64,000 nucleotides of DNA. Source: Ectopseudomonas alcaliphila (GTDB lineage: Bacteria > Pseudomonadota > Gammaproteobacteria > Pseudomonadales > Pseudomonadaceae). Position numbers and translations under genes: made by a program. The stretch is taken from positions 1-64,000 of the forward strand of contig NZ_FNAE01000014.1 of assembly GCF_900101755.1 (NCBI RefSeq). Direction: 5' to 3'. Below, in pieces: positions 60,740 to 64,000 of the stretch. The notes under the pieces are model-generated. The model did no database searches and was not told where the DNA came from. It saw only the letters and a program-made list of their open reading frames with translations. The first letter of the stretch is position 1, and each line of letters begins with the position of its first letter.

Positions 60740-62848
60740 ATGACCAAGTCCCTCCATTACCGTGCATGCCATCTGTGCGAAGCCATCTGCGGGCTCGCCA
60801 TCGAAACTGAAACCCAGGCAGACGGCGAAACGCACATCCGCTCGATCAAGGGTGATGCCCAGGACAGCTTCAGCCGTGGTCATATCTGCCCCAAGGCCGT
60901 GGCGCTGCAGGATATCCAGAATGACCCGGATCGCATTCGCCAGCCCATGCGGCGCATCGGTGAACAATGGCAGGCCATCGACTGGGACGAGGCGTTCGAA
61001 CTGGTGGCCGAGCGCCTGAGCACAATTCAGGCGGCGCATGGGCAAAACGCCGTGGCGGTTTATCAGGGCAATCCCAGCGTGCACAACTACGGGCTGATGA
61101 CCCACAGCAACTATTTCCTCGGTCAGCTGAAAACCCGCAATCGCTTCTCCGCCACGTCGGTCGACCAGTTGCCGCACCACCTGACCAGCCACCTGATGTA
61201 TGGCCACGGCCTGCTGATTCCGATTCCCGACATCGATCACACCGACTTCATGTTGATCCTCGGCGGCAACCCGCTGGCTTCCAACGGCAGCATCATGACC
61301 GTGCCGGATGTGGAGAAGCGCCTGAAGGCCATCCAGGCGCGTGGTGGCAAACTGGTGGTGGTCGACCCGCGGCGCAGCGAAACCGCGGCCATCGCCGACC
61401 AGCATCTGTTCGTGCGCCCCGGTAGCGATGCCGCGCTGCTGCTGGCGCTGCTCAACACCCTGTTCGAGGAAGGCCTGACGCGTGGCAGTCATCTGCCGGT
61501 GGAGGGGTTGGAGCAGGTGCGCGAAGCGATTGGCGGGTTCCATGCTGAGGCCATGAGCGCGCGTTGTGGGGTGCCGGCCGAAACCATCCGGCAACTGGCG
61601 CGGGATTTCGCGGCAGCGGACAAGGCGGTGTGCTACGGCCGCATGGGGGTTTCCACCCAGGCGTTCGGTACGCTGTGTCAATGGCTGGTGCAGCTGATCA
61701 ACCTGGTGACCGGCAACCTCGATCGCGCAGGCGGTGTGCTCTGCACGACACCGGCGGTGGATCTGGTGGCGAGCACTTCAGGCGGGCATTTCAACCGTTG
61801 GCAGAGCCGGGTTTCCGGCTTGCCGGAGTATGGCGGCGAGCTACCGGTTTCGGCGCTGGCCGGAGAGATGCTCACGCCTGGCGAGGGGCAGATCCGCGCG
61901 CTGGTCACCGTGGCCGGCAACCCGGTGCTGTCCACGCCCAATGGCCGCCAGCTGGAACAGGCGCTGGACGGCCTGGAGTTCATGCTCTCGGTGGATTTCT
62001 ACATCAACGAAACCACCCGCTACGCCGACCTGATCCTGCCGCCGACCGCGCCGCTGGAGCATGATCATTACGACACCACCTTCAATGTGTTCGCGGTGCG
62101 CAATGTCACCCGTTTCAATGAGGCGGTGCTGGCCAAGCCGAAAGGCGCGTTGCACGACTGGGAAATCTTCGTCGGCCTGGCCAAGGCCTTCGCTGCGCGC
62201 AATGGCCTTGAGCTGAAGCCGACCATGGCGCCGGAGCAGATGATCGACATGGGCCTGCGTTTCGGCCCCTACGGTGATAGTAGCGAGCGCAAACTCAGCC
62301 TGGCTGCCTTGCGCGAGCATCCGCATGGGCTCGACCTGGGGCCCTTGCAGCCGAATCTTGCCGCGCGCCTGAAAACCCCGAGCAAGGCGGTGCAGGCGGC
62401 TCCTGAGCTGCTGCTGACCGATCTGGCGCGCTTTGCCGAACAACAGCAGCCGGCCGCCCATGAACTGCTGCTGATCGGCCGTCGTCACGTGCGCAGCAAC
62501 AACTCCTGGATGCACAACTATCACCGTCTGGTGAAGGGCAAACCGCGTCATCAGTTGTTGATGAACCCGGCGGATCTGGCCAGTCGTGGCTTGGCCGATG
62601 GCCAGCGCGTGCGGGTGCGCTCGCGGGTTGGCAGTATCGAGGTGGAGGTGGCGGCCAGCGATGAGGTGATGGCTGGCGTGGTCAGTCTGCCCCACGGCTG
62701 GGGCCATGCTCGACCCGGTGTGCAGATGGACATCGCTCGTGCGCAACCGGGTGCCAGCGCCAACGACCTGACCGACGAACGCCAGCTCGATGCGCTGTCC
62801 GGCAATGCGGTGCTCAATGGCGTGCCGGTGGAGGTGGTGGCTGCGTAG
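60740..62848 (+). CDS. Molybdopterin oxidoreductase, DMSO-reductase family, cytoplasmic
   Basis: 702 residues. N-terminal [4Fe-4S] site C10-x2-C13-x3-C17...C50 (YRACHLCEAICGLAIET; GHICPKAV). Mo-bis-MGD domains follow (LILGGNPLASNGSIM; VVVDPRRSETAAIADQH; VTGNLDRAGGVL) with the C-terminal molydopterin-dinucleotide-binding domain (VRVRSRVGSIEVEVAASDEV). No Tat signal, so cytoplasmic. The substrate is not evident. No partner electron-transfer subunit or cofactor gene is adjacent. AAGAGG precedes ATG 60740. Confidence 0.9.
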   Translation: MTKSLHYRACHLCEAICGLAIETETQADGETHIRSIKGDAQDSFSRGHICPKAVALQDIQNDPDRIRQPMRRIGEQWQAIDWDEAFELVAERLSTIQAAHGQNAVAVYQGNPSVHNYGLMTHSNYFLGQLKTRNRFSATSVDQLPHHLTSHLMYGHGLLIPIPDIDHTDFMLILGGNPLASNGSIMTVPDVEKRLKAIQARGGKLVVVDPRRSETAAIADQHLFVRPGSDAALLLALLNTLFEEGLTRGSHLPVEGLEQVREAIGGFHAEAMSARCGVPAETIRQLARDFAAADKAVCYGRMGVSTQAFGTLCQWLVQLINLVTGNLDRAGGVLCTTPAVDLVASTSGGHFNRWQSRVSGLPEYGGELPVSALAGEMLTPGEGQIRALVTVAGNPVLSTPNGRQLEQALDGLEFMLSVDFYINETTRYADLILPPTAPLEHDHYDTTFNVFAVRNVTRFNEAVLAKPKGALHDWEIFVGLAKAFAARNGLELKPTMAPEQMIDMGLRFGPYGDSSERKLSLAALREHPHGLDLGPLQPNLAARLKTPSKAVQAAPELLLTDLARFAEQQQPAAHELLLIGRRHVRSNNSWMHNYHRLVKGKPRHQLLMNPADLASRGLADGQRVRVRSRVGSIEVEVAASDEVMAGVVSLPHGWGHARPGVQMDIARAQPGASANDLTDERQLDALSGNAVLNGVPVEVVAA

Positions 62849-62872
62849 AGGGCGTCTCTCCCGACCGGGTTA

Positions 62873-62947
62873 TAGGAGCCGCGCCTCGCGGCGAACACGC
62901 CATGTAGGGGAAAGACCCAAGAGCTTCGCCCCGAGGCGGGGCTCCCA
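62873..62947. repeat. REPIN-like pair between the oxidoreductase and grxD
   Basis: TAGGAGCCGCGCCTCGCGGCGAA (62873-62895) and TTCGCCCCGAGGCGGGGCTCC (62925-62947) are imperfect inverted copies. Each is itself a hairpin. Same GGAGCC head family as 28326-28387. Confidence 0.75.
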
Positions 62948-63068
62948 CGGGGCCTCGCAAGACCGCGCAATGGATGCTCGGCAAGGCCGAGCATTATGCT
63001 CGGCTTTTCGCTACAATCGCGCCACCGTGGCGACCGTCGGGTCGCGAAGTCTATGCTGAGGTGCCCCC

Positions 63069-63395
63069 ATGGATATCATCGAAACCATCAAAGAGCAGAT
63101 CGCCAACAACACCGTTCTGCTGTACATGAAAGGCTCGCCCAACGCCCCGCAGTGTGGCTTCTCCGCCCGTGCTGCCCAGGTGGTGATGGGCTGCGGCGAG
63201 AAGTTCGCCTACGTCGACATCCTGCAGAACCCGGAAATCCGCGCCAACCTGCCGAAGTACGCCAACTGGCCGACCTTCCCGCAGCTGTGGGTGGGCGGTG
63301 AGCTGGTCGGCGGTAGCGATATCCTTACCGAGATGTACGAGAAGGGCGAGCTGCAGACCCTGATCAAGGATGCTGTTGGCAAAGCCGACGCCTGA
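63069..63395 (+). CDS. grxD: Monothiol glutaredoxin (Grx4 type)
   Basis: 108 residues. CGFS active site in NAPQCGFSARAAQVV; glutathione-binding WPTFPQLWVGGELVGGSDIL. Binds and passes on [2Fe-2S] clusters with BolA-type proteins. MDIIETIKEQIANNTVLLYM is the family N-terminus. Terminator follows. Confidence 0.96.
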   Translation: MDIIETIKEQIANNTVLLYMKGSPNAPQCGFSARAAQVVMGCGEKFAYVDILQNPEIRANLPKYANWPTFPQLWVGGELVGGSDILTEMYEKGELQTLIKDAVGKADA

Positions 63396-63411
63396 TCGCT
63401 GCTCGCGCAAA

Positions 63412-63437
63412 AAAGAACCCGCCTAGGCGGGTTCTTT
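63412..63437. terminator. Terminator of grxD
   Basis: AAAGAACCCGCC and GGCGGGTTCTTT are perfect 12-bp arms with a TA loop, flanked by an A6 run on the left. Bidirectional by symmetry; the minus-strand ydbL could use it. Confidence 0.9.
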
Positions 63438-63449
63438 CGTTTCTACGGA

Positions 63450-63471
63450 CGGGTGCGCCGTGCGCACCGGT
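63450..63471 (+). repeat. REP-like palindrome, GGTGCGCC type, second copy
   Basis: CGGGTGCGCCGTGCGCACCGG: the same palindrome as 35464-35485 but without its full GTAGG head. Confidence 0.6.
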
Positions 63472-63488
63472 TCTCTGGGGAGTGACTG

Positions 63489-63827
63489 CTATTTCTGCAG
63501 CCATTGGCCGTTCAACTGGATGAATTGCCCCTTGGGCGTGCGCTCGATGGCCTTCTTGCCGGCGATGGCTTCCACGTCGTTCAGGCTGATGCCATTGTCC
63601 TGCGCCACCTTCTGATACTCGGCGCGACGCGCCTGGTTGATCAGGCGAGCAATCTCGTCGGCCTGGCCGCCGGGCTTGACCACGCCCAGGTAGCCGTTGG
63701 GTTGCTCGCCGAGTTGGCCGCTGGCCTTGGCATCGCCCAGGGCACTCATGGCCTGGTTGAGGTTCAGTGCGTACGCCGGCAGGCTCAGGCTCAATGCCAG
63801 CAACAGGGTCGAAATGTATCGGATCAT
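63489..63827 (-). CDS. ydbL: YdbL family DUF1318 periplasmic protein
   Basis: 112 residues. Signal peptide MIRYISTLLLALSLSLPAYA. Mature DUF1318 domain: SALGDAKASGQLGEQPNGYL, then VVKPGGQADEIARLINQARR. In enterobacteria it follows ydbH and ynbE; YdbH and YnbE form a bridge for phospholipid transport between the membranes and YdbL modulates it. AAGGAG overlaps the ynbE stop, so translation is coupled. Confidence 0.92.
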   Translation of the reverse strand: MIRYISTLLLALSLSLPAYALNLNQAMSALGDAKASGQLGEQPNGYLGVVKPGGQADEIARLINQARRAEYQKVAQDNGISLNDVEAIAGKKAIERTPKGQFIQLNGQWLQK

Positions 63828-63838
63828 CGCGTTTCTCC

Positions 63839-64000
63839 TTAGAACAGACCGCTGCCTTCGCTAAATACACTGTCCAGCGCCTTGTCCACCTTGATGTAGA
63901 TTTCGTGCTCGACCTTGACGTTCAGGTTGATGTTGATCGGTTCGTTCGGCATCGCCAGTTGTACCGTCGGGGTACAGGCCTGGCACAGCAGCCCCAGGCT
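63839..64000 (-). CDS. ynbE: YnbE family lipoprotein (C-terminal part)
   Basis: The last 53 residues; the start lies beyond the right edge. SLGLLCQACTPTVQLAMPNE carries the probable lipobox cysteine (QAC), followed by PININLNVKVEHEIYIKVDK and the ending DSVFSEGSGLF. Small outer-membrane lipoprotein that pairs with YdbH in anterograde phospholipid transport; ydbH is expected just outside the window. Confidence 0.88.
   Translation of the reverse strand, partial: SLGLLCQACTPTVQLAMPNEPININLNVKVEHEIYIKVDKALDSVFSEGSGLF

Overview
The window is high-GC bacterial chromosome with the codon usage and gene neighbourhoods of the genus Pseudomonas. Pseudomonas signatures are dsbC-hom-thrC, prfB-lysS, an LptF-like lipoprotein next to ppc-adk, tsaB, rsmJ-mexL-mexJ-mexK, bfrB, argF-grxD and glpD-glpR-glpK, plus many REP/REPIN palindromes beginning GTAGG or GTAGCC. 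A member of the P. mendocina/oleovorans group is my guess. I saw no rRNA, tRNA, CRISPR array, prophage or insertion sequence.

Layout. 1-565: 5' part of ohr with a palindromic operator inside its promoter. 566-4478: dsbC, threonine biosynthesis (hom, thrC) and a small membrane protein. 4772-18646: the most unusual part, a same-strand locus of eight genes. They encode a DUF2170 protein with an apparent ribbon-helix-helix N-terminus, a PspA/IM30 protein, a YqiJ-like OB-fold membrane protein, a YqiK flotillin, a TerB-like 80-residue protein, a 1748-residue AAA+ ATPase, a rhomboid-type protease, a single-HKD phospholipase D-like nuclease and an SF1 (Upf1-like) helicase with a nuclease-like tail. 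18731-23465: a GH13 sugar phosphorylase, YaeQ, RecJ and a DUF533/TerB protein. 23480-27084: SulP permease and a GMC oxidoreductase, divergent.

27220-35449: prfB with its programmed +1 frameshift, lysS, a TetR regulator, and membrane or lipoprotein genes including a DUF1704 candidate zinc peptidase. 35565-37507: LptF/OmpA-like and DUF4398 lipoproteins and a small cytoplasmic protein, all on the minus strand. 37675-46766: ppc, adk, acid phosphatase, tsaB, DUF72, an extensin-like peptidase, an EF-hand-like protein and rsmJ. 46771-51740: mexL regulator divergent from the mexJ-mexK efflux pump. 51870-57329: bfrB, glpD, glpR, ybaK and glpK. A MITE-like repeat lies in front of glpK and no glpF is present. 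57496-64000: PhzF-like epimerase, an iron/spermidine-type ABC ATPase overlapping argF, a cytoplasmic molybdopterin oxidoreductase, grxD, ydbL and part of ynbE.

How genes work together. hom and thrC are successive threonine-pathway steps. MexL is expected to repress mexJK. GlpR is expected to repress glpD, which has a near-consensus operator. The 4772-18646 locus links membrane-integrity proteins (PspA, flotillin, NfeD-like, rhomboid) to large ATPase and nucleic-acid-processing enzymes. I read it as a coupled envelope-stress and genome-protection system; that function is inference.
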